Shown: positions 35,848-45,382 of the stretch, one piece after another
Layout of the letters: each line of letters begins with the position of its first letter
How positions within the stretch are numbered: position 1 is the stretch's first letter
Source of the DNA: Proteocatella sphenisci DSM 23131
Lineage (GTDB): Bacteria > Bacillota > Clostridia > Peptostreptococcales > Filifactoraceae
Assembly: GCF_000423525.1 (NCBI RefSeq)
Contig: NZ_AUID01000013.1
Location: 16,483 to 80,482 of the forward strand
Direction of reading: 5' to 3'
DNA length: 64,000 nt
Notes under the pieces: model-generated
The model's input: only the letters and a program-made list of their open reading frames with translations
Told to the model about the DNA's origin: nothing
Databases searched by the model: none
Program-made: the position numbers and the translations under genes

Positions 35848-35894
35848 TAAAAAAGGGTAACACCTCAAAATTTACTAAGAGGTATCACCCTATT
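35848..35894 (-). terminator. Terminator downstream of intact ppdK
   Basis: AGGGTGATACCTC and GAGGTGTTACCCT arms with one mismatch enclose a 12-nt loop, followed on the minus strand by TTTTTTATC. It lies about 70 bp after the ppdK stop, inside the right end of the inserted segment. Confidence 0.85.
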
Positions 35895-35961
35895 TAACTC
35901 TATAACTAATCCTTAAAACACTTGATATATAAGGATTTTCTACTTATATCTACTATATTTG

Positions 35962-35982
35962 TTCTTATTTGTCTCTTACTGT
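35962..35982. repeat. Direct repeat, right copy (candidate attachment site)
   Basis: Identical over 21 bp to 32913-32933; covers the stop codon and last codons of intact ppdK. The two copies are 3,049 bp apart and bracket the degenerate recombinase, HEPN-like and DUF2971 genes. Confidence 0.8.
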
Positions 35983-38598
35983 ACCATCATCTATTGCTGC
36001 CTGAGCTGCTGCAAGTCTTGCTATTGGTACTCTAAATGGTGAGCAGCTCACATAATCAAGCCCAACGCTCTGACAGAATGCGATAGATTTTGGATCTCCA
36101 CCGTGCTCTCCACAAATCCCAAGCTTTATTCCTGGATTCGTCTCTCTTCCAAGTGTGCATGCCATTTTAACCATCTTGCCTATTCCTGCAATATCAAGTG
36201 TTTCAAATGGACTGTAATCTAATATTCCTTTTTTAGTATAATCATCAAGGAATTTACCTGAATCGTCTCTTGAGAATCCAAATCCCATCTGAGTCAGGTC
36301 GTTTGTTCCAAAACTGAAGAATTCAGCTTCTTCTGCTATTTCATCTGCTGTTATCGCAGCTCTAGGAACCTCAATCATTGTTCCTATAGTGTATTCAACC
36401 GTTTCTCCAGTTTCCTCAAATACCGAGTTAATTTCTTCTATAAGGAATGTCTTTATATATACAAGCTCTGACTTTGCACAGATAAGTGGTATCATTATTT
36501 CCGGATTTACGTCTATATTTTCTTTTTTCATATCAATAGCTGCTGCTATAATAGCTCTCACCTGCATCTTGTATATTTCAGGATATGTTACCGCAAGTCT
36601 GCATCCTCTATGTCCAAGCATAGGGTTAAACTCATGCAATCTTTCTACAACATCCTTAAGATGATCGAAAGTTTTTCCAATAGAATCTGCAACTTCTTTT
36701 ATATCTTCATCTGTATTTGGAAGGAATTCATGAAGCGGTGGATCAAGAAGTCTTATTGTTACAGGAAGTTCTTTCATCACTTCATATATTTCTATAAAAT
36801 CCTGTTTTTGGTATGGAAGGAGAAGTTTAAGTGCTGCTTCTCTTTCTTCAAGAGTCTCTGCTACTATCATTTTTCTTACGTTTAGGATTCTCTCCTCGTC
36901 AAAGAACATATGCTCTGTTCTGCAAAGTCCTATTCCTTCTGCTCCAAGTTCTATAGCTTTTCTTGCATCTCTTGCATTATCTGCATTGGCTCTGACTTTC
37001 ATTGTCTTAAAATCATTTACATACTGCATGAAAACTTCAAAATTTTCTATAAGACTCGTGCTCGCTTTTGGTATGCTTCCAAGATACACACCACCTGTTG
37101 ATCCATCAAGTGATATTACATCGCCCTCTGTAAGAACCATATCTTTTACTTTCATAGTTTTTGCGTGCTCATCTATTCTGATATCCTGACATCCTGCAAC
37201 GCAGCACTTTCCCATACCTCTTGCAACAACGGCAGCGTGAGATGTCATGCCTCCTCTTGCCGTAAGAATCCCTTCAGAGTTGATCATTCCTGCTATGTCC
37301 TCTGGAGATGTTTCCTGTCTTACAAGTATTACTGAAATTCCCTTTTCTTTAGCTTCTACTGCACTATCTGCGGTAAAATATATCTGTCCTGAAGCTGCTC
37401 CTGGTGATGCAGGAAGTCCTTTTGCAAGAAGCTCATGGTTTTTTACTTCTTTTTCGTCAAAACTTGGGTGAAGAAGTTGTTCAAGCATATGCGGATCAAT
37501 TCTTCCAACACTTTCCAACTTAGTGATTTTTCCTTCTTCAACAAGATCCACCGCTATATTTACTGCAGCTTTTGCGGTTCTTTTTCCTGTTCTTGTCTGA
37601 AGAAGATAAAGTATTTCGTCTTCTATCGTAAACTCAATATCTTGCATGTCTCTGTAATGATTTTCAAGAATCTGAGTAGTCTTCATGAACTGATTATAAA
37701 CTGCAGGCATTATAGACTCAAGCTCATCTATTGAAAGAGGAGTCCTTATCCCTGCTACAACGTCTTCGCCCTGTGCATTCATAAGGAATTCACCAAAAAC
37801 CTTGTTTTCACCGGTAGCAGGATTTCTTGTAAATGCAACTCCTGTTCCTGATCTGTCGCCCATATTTCCAAATACCATACTCTGAATATTAACAGCAGTT
37901 CCCAGTTTATGCGAAATTTCATTAAGATTTCTGTATATTACTGCACGAGGGTTATTCCAAGAATCAAATACCGCTTTTAGAGAAAGTTTAAGCTGTTCTT
38001 TTGTATCTTGTGGAAAATCTGTTTTAAGTTCTCTTTTGTATATTTCTTTATATCTTTCTACAAGCAGCTTCAGATCGGACGCATCTAAATCCGTATCATT
38101 TTCACACCCTTTTTCATGTTTCATTTTTTCAAGTTCATGCTCAAAGTTTGACTTTGAAACTCCCATTGCTACATCAGAAAACATCTGTATAAATCTTCTG
38201 TAGCTATCATATGCGAATCTTTCATTTCCGCTCTTTTTTATAAGAGAAATTACAGTCTCGTCATTAAGTCCGAGGTTAAGTATTGTATCCATCATTCCAG
38301 GCATTGAAAATACTGATCCTGATCGAACTGAAACAAGAAGCGGATTTTCTCCGTGTCCAAATGTTTTTCCTGTCTCATCTTCAAGCTGAGCAAGTTTTTC
38401 AAAAATTTCATCAAGGAGCTGTGGCCAAAGCGTCTTTCCTTCTTCATCGTATTGTATGCAAGCTTCGGTAGTTACGGTAAATCCAGGCGGAACGTTAAGA
38501 CCAATATTGGTCATCTCTGCAAGGTTTGCTCCTTTTCCTCCAAGCAGGCTCTTCATGTCCTTATTTCCTTCTTTAAAATTATAGACAAATTTTTTCAT
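35965..38598 (-). CDS. ppdK: Pyruvate, phosphate dikinase
   Basis: An 877-aa enzyme that interconverts pyruvate, ATP and phosphate with PEP, AMP and pyrophosphate. The N-terminal ATP-grasp domain starts KKFVYNFKEGNKDM and has GGKGANLAEMT. The central phosphohistidine domain has GGMTSHAAVVARGMGKCCV (catalytic His, with the Thr phosphorylated by PDRP just before it). The C-terminal PEP/pyruvate barrel ends RLAAAQAAIDDGTVRDK. Length is normal. It is downstream of ppsR and ccpN in the same orientation. Its 3' end overlaps a candidate attachment site, but the protein is complete. Confidence 0.97.
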   Translation of the reverse strand: MKKFVYNFKEGNKDMKSLLGGKGANLAEMTNIGLNVPPGFTVTTEACIQYDEEGKTLWPQLLDEIFEKLAQLEDETGKTFGHGENPLLVSVRSGSVFSMPGMMDTILNLGLNDETVISLIKKSGNERFAYDSYRRFIQMFSDVAMGVSKSNFEHELEKMKHEKGCENDTDLDASDLKLLVERYKEIYKRELKTDFPQDTKEQLKLSLKAVFDSWNNPRAVIYRNLNEISHKLGTAVNIQSMVFGNMGDRSGTGVAFTRNPATGENKVFGEFLMNAQGEDVVAGIRTPLSIDELESIMPAVYNQFMKTTQILENHYRDMQDIEFTIEDEILYLLQTRTGKRTAKAAVNIAVDLVEEGKITKLESVGRIDPHMLEQLLHPSFDEKEVKNHELLAKGLPASPGAASGQIYFTADSAVEAKEKGISVILVRQETSPEDIAGMINSEGILTARGGMTSHAAVVARGMGKCCVAGCQDIRIDEHAKTMKVKDMVLTEGDVISLDGSTGGVYLGSIPKASTSLIENFEVFMQYVNDFKTMKVRANADNARDARKAIELGAEGIGLCRTEHMFFDEERILNVRKMIVAETLEEREAALKLLLPYQKQDFIEIYEVMKELPVTIRLLDPPLHEFLPNTDEDIKEVADSIGKTFDHLKDVVERLHEFNPMLGHRGCRLAVTYPEIYKMQVRAIIAAAIDMKKENIDVNPEIMIPLICAKSELVYIKTFLIEEINSVFEETGETVEYTIGTMIEVPRAAITADEIAEEAEFFSFGTNDLTQMGFGFSRDDSGKFLDDYTKKGILDYSPFETLDIAGIGKMVKMACTLGRETNPGIKLGICGEHGGDPKSIAFCQSVGLDYVSCSPFRVPIARLAAAQAAIDDGTVRDK

Positions 38599-38618
38599 AG
38601 GTTTTCTCCTTTTAATTG

Positions 38619-39440
38619 TTAATCATTATATATTCTTATACCCTGTTTTTTTAAAATGTTAATTATTATATCCGCTGTTTCTTCTATTGCCTTGTTAGAA
38701 ACATCAATCACCGGACATCCTATTTTTTTCATTATTTTATCTGCATAATCCAGTTCTTCAAGTATTCTTGACATTGAAGCATAATTTGCCCCACTTGTAA
38801 GGCCCAGGGCCTTGAGTCTTTCTTCTCTTATCTGATTCAATTTTTCTGGAGAATTTATGAGCCCTATTACCCTAGATGATGATACCTCATAAATTTCTCT
38901 TGGTGGAAGAGATTCTGGAACTAGCGGAACATTTGCTACTTTTATATTTTTATTTGCAAGATACATGGAAAGTGGAGTCTTTGACGTTCTGGAAATCCCC
39001 AAAATTACTACATCAGCTAACTTAAGACCTCTTGGATCTTTTCCATCGTCATACTTTACTGCAAATTCTATAGCCTCAACTCTTTTAAAATAAGCCTTAT
39101 CCAACTTTCTTATGACTCCCGCCTCTCTGCTTGGCTCCATTGAAAATTTTTCTGATATGGCATTCATTGTTTCGCCCATTATATCCATACACAAAATCCC
39201 ATATTCAGCAGCAAATTTATTTATCATTTCAACCAGTTCAAGTTCTACAAGTGTATATACTAAGATTGAATTGCAGTTTTTTGCTTCTTCAAGAATTGGC
39301 ATGAGAGTTTCTTCGTCAAGTACATATGAACGCTTCTTTATTTCATAATTCCCTGTATCAAATTGAGCCACACAAGCTTTTGCAATTTGTTCAGCTGTAT
39401 CTCCCAGAGAGTCTGAAACTACATATATGTTTAATTTCAT
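38619..39440 (-). CDS. ppsR: PPDK regulatory protein (bifunctional kinase/pyrophosphorylase, DUF299)
   Basis: A 273-aa ADP-dependent kinase and phosphate-dependent pyrophosphorylase that switches PPDK off and on by modifying the threonine beside its catalytic histidine. The P-loop-like GISRTSKTPLSMYLAN near residue 150 and the YVVSDSLGDTAEQIAKA start are characteristic. A TTG at 39443 precedes it, but the ATG at 39440, 8 bp after GGAG, is the likely start. Position between ccpN and ppdK supports PPDK, rather than PEP synthetase, as the target. Confidence 0.93.
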   Translation of the reverse strand: MKLNIYVVSDSLGDTAEQIAKACVAQFDTGNYEIKKRSYVLDEETLMPILEEAKNCNSILVYTLVELELVEMINKFAAEYGILCMDIMGETMNAISEKFSMEPSREAGVIRKLDKAYFKRVEAIEFAVKYDDGKDPRGLKLADVVILGISRTSKTPLSMYLANKNIKVANVPLVPESLPPREIYEVSSSRVIGLINSPEKLNQIREERLKALGLTSGANYASMSRILEELDYADKIMKKIGCPVIDVSNKAIEETADIIINILKKQGIRIYND

Positions 39441-39458
39441 CAAATATACTCCTTATAT

Positions 39459-40085
39459 CTAATTTTTTATCAGTTCTGCAAGTAATTTTGTAGCGTTTGT
39501 CTTTGTAAATCTTCCTACTATTTCTGTAAACTCTAATTTGTCGCTTGCCCTTACTACGGGAAGACTGTCAATTTCATGGACAATGAGTTTGTTGATTGCT
39601 TCTGGAACATTTGCATTTTCATCTACAGTAACCACATTTGGCATTCTTGTCATAGCCATGCTTACTGGAACTGAATTAATGTCTTTTTCTCCAATTGTGC
39701 TCTTCAGGAGATCTTTTCTTGAGATTATACCACTAAGACCCTTTTCATTTACTGCAAATATACTTCCTACGTCTTCTAGAAAGAACTTTACCATTGCATT
39801 ATGAAGTGATTCTTTCTCATCTATTACTACTGCTATACTCATTACCTGTGACACTTTTTTATTAAGTATATTTTCCGATGAAACTTTTACATTTCTCTGA
39901 AGTATATAACCAACTTTGGGCCTTGCAGCCAGGTATCCAAGTTGCGTAAGTACACTCAAATCAGATCTAAGCGCTGCTCGAGTCAGTCCTAACTCTCCAG
40001 CTATGGTTTCACTCGTAACCGGCTCTGATTCTTTAACAATTTCTATTATTTCAAGCTGTCTTTTTGATAAATTTATAATACTCAC
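39459..40085 (-). CDS. ccpN: CcpN-type transcriptional repressor (HTH plus two CBS domains)
   Basis: A 208-aa repressor with an N-terminal winged helix (residues 5-60, TIAGELGLTRAALRSDLSVL) and two CBS domains (about 75-205) that may bind adenine nucleotides. In Bacillus, CcpN represses gluconeogenic genes and sits beside the ppsR homologue, as here. The start is GTG at 40085, chosen because MSIINLSKRQ aligns with the family N-terminus; GAGGTGA overlaps this codon, so initiation may be weak. It likely represses ppdK and related genes, including perhaps its own operon. Confidence 0.88.
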   Translation of the reverse strand: MSIINLSKRQLEIIEIVKESEPVTSETIAGELGLTRAALRSDLSVLTQLGYLAARPKVGYILQRNVKVSSENILNKKVSQVMSIAVVIDEKESLHNAMVKFFLEDVGSIFAVNEKGLSGIISRKDLLKSTIGEKDINSVPVSMAMTRMPNVVTVDENANVPEAINKLIVHEIDSLPVVRASDKLEFTEIVGRFTKTNATKLLAELIKN

Positions 40086-40113
40086 CTCGCTTTAGGATAC
40101 TCTATATTTATGT

Positions 40114-40141
40114 AGTATATCACATTTGTTTTTTATGTCAA
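40114..40141 (-). promoter_or_regulatory. Promoter of ccpN-ppsR-ppdK
   Basis: TTGACA (40141-40136), a 16-bp spacer and TATACT (40119-40114) on the minus strand. Transcription would begin about 20 nt before the GTG of ccpN. Confidence 0.8.
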
Positions 40142-40179
40142 TATGTATATAAAAAGAACCGGATATATTTAATCAGATT

Positions 40180-40713
40180 CTATAGTTCTTTCTGAAGGAT
40201 TTTCAATTTGCTTTCTCTTTTTTTGTAATCTGGCATGTATTTTTTCACTTCTTCATAAAATTTAATTTGATGATTCTTGACCCTTATATGCGCAAGTTCA
40301 TGAACGACAATATAGTCTATCACGTCATCTGTAAGAAGCATTAACCTCCACGAAAAACACAGATTGTTTTTTGAACTGCAGCTTCCCCACCTTGTCTTTG
40401 CCGAAGTTATTTTAATTCCCTGAGGATTTACACCCATAATTTGGGAGTAGTATCTTACTTTATCTGGAATTACACTTTTCGCTTTTTTCTTCAGGTTAAT
40501 GATATCATCTTCGCCAAGTCTGCTTAATACCCCATTTTCAGATCTTTCTTTCATTATCTCAAGTTGTTTTTTTATCCAGTCAATATTATTATTAACTATA
40601 TTATCCACTTCTTTTTTTGTAATGCACTTTGGCGCCCTTACTATTATTTTTTGCTCTTTTGAAACTGAAATAGCCAGTGTCTTTCTATCTGTTTTTATTA
40701 TTTGATAATTCAT
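40180..40713 (-). CDS. YgjP-like zinc metallohydrolase (DUF45)
   Basis: A 177-aa protein of the YgjP/DUF45 family. The signature WGSCSSKNNLCFSWRLML is followed by the metal-binding HELAHIRVKNH (HExxH). A role for the family in RNA end processing has been proposed, but the substrate is not settled. It is probably cytoplasmic, with no signal or membrane segment. It is a single gene, divergent from the dipeptidase. Confidence 0.88.
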   Translation of the reverse strand: MNYQIIKTDRKTLAISVSKEQKIIVRAPKCITKKEVDNIVNNNIDWIKKQLEIMKERSENGVLSRLGEDDIINLKKKAKSVIPDKVRYYSQIMGVNPQGIKITSAKTRWGSCSSKNNLCFSWRLMLLTDDVIDYIVVHELAHIRVKNHQIKFYEEVKKYMPDYKKRESKLKILQKEL

Positions 40714-40874
40714 ATTGTCCCCTTAATTTTGACATTATAATATTACTTAATTCTTCTAAAATATTACTTCTTTTATATGTTAAAGTCAATATGATTTGAT
40801 ATTAGGAAATAGCATATGATTTCTCAGAAAAATATGTTATCATAATTATATGAAAATTAAGGGAGGTATTTAAA

Positions 40875-42338
40875 ATGAATCATTTTGAAAATTTAGAGTC
40901 AAGTAAGGTTTTTCATTTCTTTGAAGAAATCTCAAAAATTCCAAGATGTTCTGGAAGTGAAAAAGAAGTAAGCGATTATATGGTTAAGTTCGCAAAGGAC
41001 AGAAATCTTGAAGTCTGGCAGGATGAGATTTACAACATTATAATAAAAAAAACAGCCACGCCTGGATATGAAAATTTTCCTTCGATAGCACTTCAGGGAC
41101 ACCTTGATATGGTATGCGAAAAAAATGTAAATACTATACATGATTTTAGTAAAGATCCAATCAAACTCATCATAAGATATGGAATGATATACGCTGATGG
41201 TACTACACTTGGCGCGGATAACGGGATAGCAGTTGCCATGGCTATGGCTGTCTTGGATTCTAACGATTTAAGCCATCCTTGTCTTGAAGTAATACTTACT
41301 GTGCAGGAAGAAACTGGTCTTACCGGAGCAAAGATGCTTGATCCCGAAAAAGTAAATTCAAGAACACTTATAAATATCGATTCCGAAGAGGAAGGAAAAC
41401 TTCTAACGAGCTGCGCGGGAGGAATAAGAAGTAAGCTGGACCTTCCTGTAGAATGGACTTCCCTTGAAACAGAATATGATACATACAAGCTTACGGTGGG
41501 AGGTCTCAGTGGCGGGCATTCAGGAGCTCAGATAAATCTTGGAAGGGGCAATGCAATAAAAATATTAGGAAGAGTTTTAAGAGAATTTAGTAAAGATCTT
41601 AAATTTGAAATATTTTCTGTTACAGCTGGCTCAAAAGATAATGTAATCCCAAGGGAAGCAAGCGCAGACATAGCAATAAATACGGACTGTTTCGACAAAC
41701 TTAACTCACTTTCTCAAAAATGGACTGAAATTTTGAGAAAAGAATTTGTGCTAAAGGACGAGGATGTAGTTGTCAGTGTTGAAAAAATGGGCAATGATTC
41801 TAATTCCGTCTTAAACATGAAATCAAAAAGAGATCTAATATTTATGTTAAATCACCATCCTAATGGTATAAATACAATGAGTGCTCATATTCCTGGACTT
41901 GTAGAGTCTTCTCTTAATATAGGTGTTTTGGAGACAAGTAAAAGAAACATAAGTTTTCACTCAGCGCTAAGAAGCAGTATAAGAACTCTTAAATATGAAA
42001 TATCAGAAAAACTTCAGCTCATTGCTGACTACACCTGCTCTAAACTGACTTTATCCAATGAATATCCAGAGTGGAGCTTTAATCCTGATTCCAAAATAAG
42101 AGACCTGTTTGTAAGCTGTCACAGTGATCTTTTTGGCAAAGAACCTGAGATAATAGCTATCCATGCTGGTGTTGAGTGCGGAATATTCAGCGAGAAATTT
42201 GAAGATATGGACATGATTTCATTTGGACCCGATACATTTGACCCTCACTCTCCAGATGAGCACATTTCAATTCATTCAGTCGACAATTGTTACAAACTGC
42301 TGCTTGATGTTTTAAAAAGTTCTGGCAAACTAAACTAA
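40875..42338 (+). CDS. pepD: Xaa-His dipeptidase (M20 family aminoacyl-histidine dipeptidase)
   Basis: A 487-aa cytoplasmic metallopeptidase that splits dipeptides, fitting an amino-acid-fermenting lifestyle. Metal-binding motifs are visible: LQGHLDMV near residue 78, LGADNGIAVAM near 117 and QEETGLTGAKM near 148; HAGVECGIFSEKF lies near 430. The insertion domain (about 190-390) has GGLSGGHSGAQI. ATG start with AAGGGAGG upstream. Monocistronic, ending at a bidirectional terminator. Confidence 0.95.
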   Translation: MNHFENLESSKVFHFFEEISKIPRCSGSEKEVSDYMVKFAKDRNLEVWQDEIYNIIIKKTATPGYENFPSIALQGHLDMVCEKNVNTIHDFSKDPIKLIIRYGMIYADGTTLGADNGIAVAMAMAVLDSNDLSHPCLEVILTVQEETGLTGAKMLDPEKVNSRTLINIDSEEEGKLLTSCAGGIRSKLDLPVEWTSLETEYDTYKLTVGGLSGGHSGAQINLGRGNAIKILGRVLREFSKDLKFEIFSVTAGSKDNVIPREASADIAINTDCFDKLNSLSQKWTEILRKEFVLKDEDVVVSVEKMGNDSNSVLNMKSKRDLIFMLNHHPNGINTMSAHIPGLVESSLNIGVLETSKRNISFHSALRSSIRTLKYEISEKLQLIADYTCSKLTLSNEYPEWSFNPDSKIRDLFVSCHSDLFGKEPEIIAIHAGVECGIFSEKFEDMDMISFGPDTFDPHSPDEHISIHSVDNCYKLLLDVLKSSGKLN

Positions 42339-42355
42339 ACTATTAAATAAATATA

Positions 42356-42403
42356 AAAATCCCTGTTTCAGATTTCAATTAAATGAGTCTGTACAGGGAT
42401 TTA
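42356..42403. terminator. Bidirectional terminator between pepD and rodA
   Basis: AAATCCCTGT and ACAGGGATTT arms enclose an imperfect inner stem. It lies between convergent genes with T-rich sequence on both sides. Confidence 0.88.
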
Positions 42404-42418
42404 TTGTTTATAGTTTTA

Positions 42419-43519
42419 TTAATAAGCAAAGCTTGAATGTGATTTACTATATATATTTATTATCAATGCTATTGTAATCATAGTAGTCAGCATGGAACTT
42501 CCTCCGTAGCTGACAAAAGGCAGAGTAACTCCTGTAACAGGCATCAACCCTATGGTCATACCAATGTTTTGCATTACCTGATAAAACAGCATTCCCATAA
42601 ATCCGGTACTCACAAGCGTTCCATAGAAATCTTTTGCATGTTTTGAAATTGCGTATATACGACTCAGAAACAGAAAAAACAAGATTATAACAAATGCCAT
42701 TCCTACAAACCCAAACTCTTCGCCAAGAACCGCAAATATAAAATCACTTTCAGTTACCGGCAGGAAACCGTACTGACTTATAGTTCCATTAAAGAGTCCT
42801 TTGCCAAAAAAACCGCCTGATCCAATTGCTGTCATTGACTGTATAACCTGAAAGTTACCTTCATATGATGGATCTCCAGGGTTTAAAAAAGCATCTATTC
42901 TTACACGTTGATGATCTCTTAGTATAAATTTGTATATTATCGGAGTTGAAAGAGCAAATATAACTAGAGAGTTGAATATAAATTTCAAGTTCAGTCCTGC
43001 AACAAAAAGGCATACCAGAGTTATCGATATAAATACTATCACCCCACCAAGATCTGGCTGTTTAAGGAGCAATAGGAGTATTGGCACCGGATACATGAGC
43101 GCTGGAAGTATTTCTGACATAGTATCAAGTTTATTTTTTCTTCTGTCAAGAAACGAAGCATAAGCAAGTGTAAATGTTATCTTTGCAGCTTCTGATGTCT
43201 GAAAATCCATAAATCCCAGATTTATCCAGCTCCTTGCCCCAAATTGAGCTTTACCAAGCCCCGGTACATAGACAAGTAACAGTAGTACTATCGTTGCTAT
43301 ATAAAGCTGCTTTTCGTATCTTTTCATTATCCGATAATCAAACATCGCAGACATTAATATAACAAATATTCCCATTACAAACGATAAACTCTGTATCATT
43401 AACCTCTTTTTATCAAACTGTGTTGCACTCGTGATAAGTACAATTCCTATTACAAAAAGTATTGATATTATAAGTAAGAGCGACCAGTCATATTTATTTT
43501 TATTTAAATTATTATTCAT
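42419..43519 (-). CDS. rodA: Rod-shape determining glycosyltransferase RodA (SEDS family)
   Basis: A SEDS-family peptidoglycan polymerase (366 aa) working with class B PBP2 in side-wall elongation. About ten transmembrane helices; DHQRVRIDAFLNPGDP near residue 225, GSGGFFGKGLFNGTISQYGFLPVTESDFIFAV near 250-280 in split form, and the C-terminal PFVSYGGSS are signature segments. A TTG at 43531 opens the frame, but ATG at 43519 with GAGGAAAGA before it is preferred. It is last in the mreC-to-rodA cluster, 15 bp after minE. Confidence 0.95.
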   Translation of the reverse strand: MNNNLNKNKYDWSLLLIISILFVIGIVLITSATQFDKKRLMIQSLSFVMGIFVILMSAMFDYRIMKRYEKQLYIATIVLLLLVYVPGLGKAQFGARSWINLGFMDFQTSEAAKITFTLAYASFLDRRKNKLDTMSEILPALMYPVPILLLLLKQPDLGGVIVFISITLVCLFVAGLNLKFIFNSLVIFALSTPIIYKFILRDHQRVRIDAFLNPGDPSYEGNFQVIQSMTAIGSGGFFGKGLFNGTISQYGFLPVTESDFIFAVLGEEFGFVGMAFVIILFFLFLSRIYAISKHAKDFYGTLVSTGFMGMLFYQVMQNIGMTIGLMPVTGVTLPFVSYGGSSMLTTMITIALIINIYSKSHSSFAY

Positions 43520-43534
43520 TTCTTTCCTCAATTA

Positions 43535-43798
43535 CTATTTAAACGTCCTTATTGGAATATTTGCAACCAACGCATTTACAAGTTCTCCATTCTCATTTTC
43601 CATTTTTGTAAGTTCTACATCAACAGAAGAACTCCCTACTTCTACATATTTTTCAAGAGCACGTATGATCTCATCCTTAATCTTTGTAAGAAGTTCATTG
43701 GACATTCTCCCCTTGTCTTGCATAAGTACAAGTTTTAGTCTTTCTTTTGCAACATCCTTAGACTTGTTTTTTGATGACATGAATCCAAAGTTTATCAT
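43535..43798 (-). CDS. minE: Cell division topological specificity factor MinE
   Basis: An 87-aa protein that drives MinD off the membrane and so gives pole-to-pole patterning of the MinCD inhibitor. It shows the conserved AKERLKLVLMQDKGRM near residues 17-33 and a C-terminal dimerisation region (VDVELTKMENENGELVNALV). Its presence indicates a Min oscillator rather than only a DivIVA-type system. It follows minD by 25 bp. Confidence 0.95.
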   Translation of the reverse strand: MINFGFMSSKNKSKDVAKERLKLVLMQDKGRMSNELLTKIKDEIIRALEKYVEVGSSSVDVELTKMENENGELVNALVANIPIRTFK

Positions 43799-43823
43799 AA
43801 TAGTTATCCTTTCTTTTTAAGAA

Positions 43824-44618
43824 CTATCTGTTAAGAAACAGTTTCTGAAATCTTCTAAAAAAACTTTCTTGAACGTCAAGATCTAGAAATTTAACATCAT
43901 CTCCCATTATTCTTCTTGCTATATTGTTATATGCTGTTCCTGCAAGTGAGTGACCATATTCTACTACTGGTTCTCCTTTGTTGGTTGATATTACAACATT
44001 TTCATCATCTGGAACTACTCCCACAAGCTTTATTCCAAGAATATCCAAGATATCATTTATATCAAGCATGTCTCCGTTTCTTACCATGTTCATTTTTATT
44101 CTGTTGACAATCAAATTTATGTCATCTACGCTGTGTGCCTCAAGGAGGCCTATTATACGGTCTGCATCTCTTACCGCAGAAACTTCTGGAGTTGTTACAA
44201 CAATAGCACTGTCTGCTCCTGCTATTGCATTTTTAAATCCATTTTCAATTCCAGCTGGGCAATCTACCAGAACAAAATCGAATTCTTCTTTCAATTCGTC
44301 ACATAATTCTTTCATTTGCTCTGGATTTACAGCGTCCTTGTCTCTTGTCTGTGCAGCTGGTATAAGGTATAGTCCTTCAAATCGTTTATCTTTTATCATA
44401 GCTTGTCTTGTCTTACATTTCTTTTCAACAAGATCTACAAGGTCAAAAACTATCCTGTTTTCAAGCCCCATAACTACGTCGAGATTTCTTAGCCCTATAT
44501 CCCCATCGATAACTATTACTTTATTACCTAATTTGGTAAGCGCTGCCCCTATATTTGCCGTCGATGTAGTTTTACCAACTCCACCTTTACCTGAAGTTAC
44601 CACTATTACTCTGCCCAT
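43824..44618 (-). CDS. minD: Septum site-determining ATPase MinD
   Basis: A 264-aa ParA-superfamily ATPase that binds the membrane when ATP-bound and recruits MinC. The deviant Walker A GKGGVGKTTSTAN (residues 10-22), VDCPAGIENGF and a C-terminal amphipathic helix (ESFFRRFQKLFLNR) are present. It lies between minC and minE. ATG start with AGGAGGAC upstream. Confidence 0.97.
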   Translation of the reverse strand: MGRVIVVTSGKGGVGKTTSTANIGAALTKLGNKVIVIDGDIGLRNLDVVMGLENRIVFDLVDLVEKKCKTRQAMIKDKRFEGLYLIPAAQTRDKDAVNPEQMKELCDELKEEFDFVLVDCPAGIENGFKNAIAGADSAIVVTTPEVSAVRDADRIIGLLEAHSVDDINLIVNRIKMNMVRNGDMLDINDILDILGIKLVGVVPDDENVVISTNKGEPVVEYGHSLAGTAYNNIARRIMGDDVKFLDLDVQESFFRRFQKLFLNR

Positions 44619-44651
44619 AAAGTCCTCCTGTTTTTTATTGAAAAATTTCTT

Positions 44652-45368
44652 CTAAAAATTTTCTATTACAATTTCCCCATCTTTGTTTTTAACCAAAGCA
44701 TTTGTAAGCATTGTCGCATCTTCAGGCGGAACTGCAAACATATCTTCAATCCTTATCTGAAGTGGTAAAAGTTTAAGAGCAGCAAGAAAACAGTCAATGT
44801 TACCTTTTCCCGCATGAGCCATTCCCCTGAAACTCCCTAATACTACAATGTTTCCAGTAGCTGTTATTTTTGCCCCTGGATTAACGTCTCCAAATATAAC
44901 TACATTACCGTCATATTCTATTTCAGCTCCTGACCTTAGGTTCTCAAATAAAAATTTTGTAGGAAGCGCCATTGATTCTGATTCTTCTTTTTTTACTTCT
45001 GTCACATTTGTTTTTGTCAGGTTCTTTATCCTGTTTATGGTTTCATCTATTGATGTCATTTTATCTCTGAGTACATTTACATTGGAGGAATCTATATGAC
45101 CACTCTGTACTGTATTACTTTGAATTTCTTCTACTACATCTTCCTCTTCAAATATTATATCATAAGATTCTTCTAATAAACTCTTAAGATAATTAATATC
45201 TGAATTTTTCAGACCAGGAGCATTGAATTTGATAAATTTACTTCCTTTGAAAAATTCGTTTGATTCTTCAAATTTATCAAGTAAGAGCTTTCTTGCATTT
45301 ATAAAATCTATGGATTCCGCAATATTAACTATGAAACCTGACTTGGTGCCTTTTATTTCCAACTCCAT
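44652..45368 (-). CDS. minC: Septum site-determining protein MinC
   Basis: A 238-aa FtsZ polymerisation inhibitor. The C-terminal beta-helix domain (about residues 130-220) has LRSGAEIEYDGNVVIFGDVNPGA in part and GSFRGMAHAGKGN. The N-terminal domain is more variable. It precedes minD in a tightly packed cluster and is recruited by MinD to the membrane near the poles. Confidence 0.93.
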   Translation of the reverse strand: MELEIKGTKSGFIVNIAESIDFINARKLLLDKFEESNEFFKGSKFIKFNAPGLKNSDINYLKSLLEESYDIIFEEEDVVEEIQSNTVQSGHIDSSNVNVLRDKMTSIDETINRIKNLTKTNVTEVKKEESESMALPTKFLFENLRSGAEIEYDGNVVIFGDVNPGAKITATGNIVVLGSFRGMAHAGKGNIDCFLAALKLLPLQIRIEDMFAVPPEDATMLTNALVKNKDGEIVIENF

Positions 45369-45382
45369 AATCTTCCTCTCTT

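Noticed and set aside
43978..44655. 225-codon open frame on the plus strand opposite minD
   Set aside because: Shadow frame with serine/threonine/isoleucine-rich low-complexity translation; minD on the other strand is certain.
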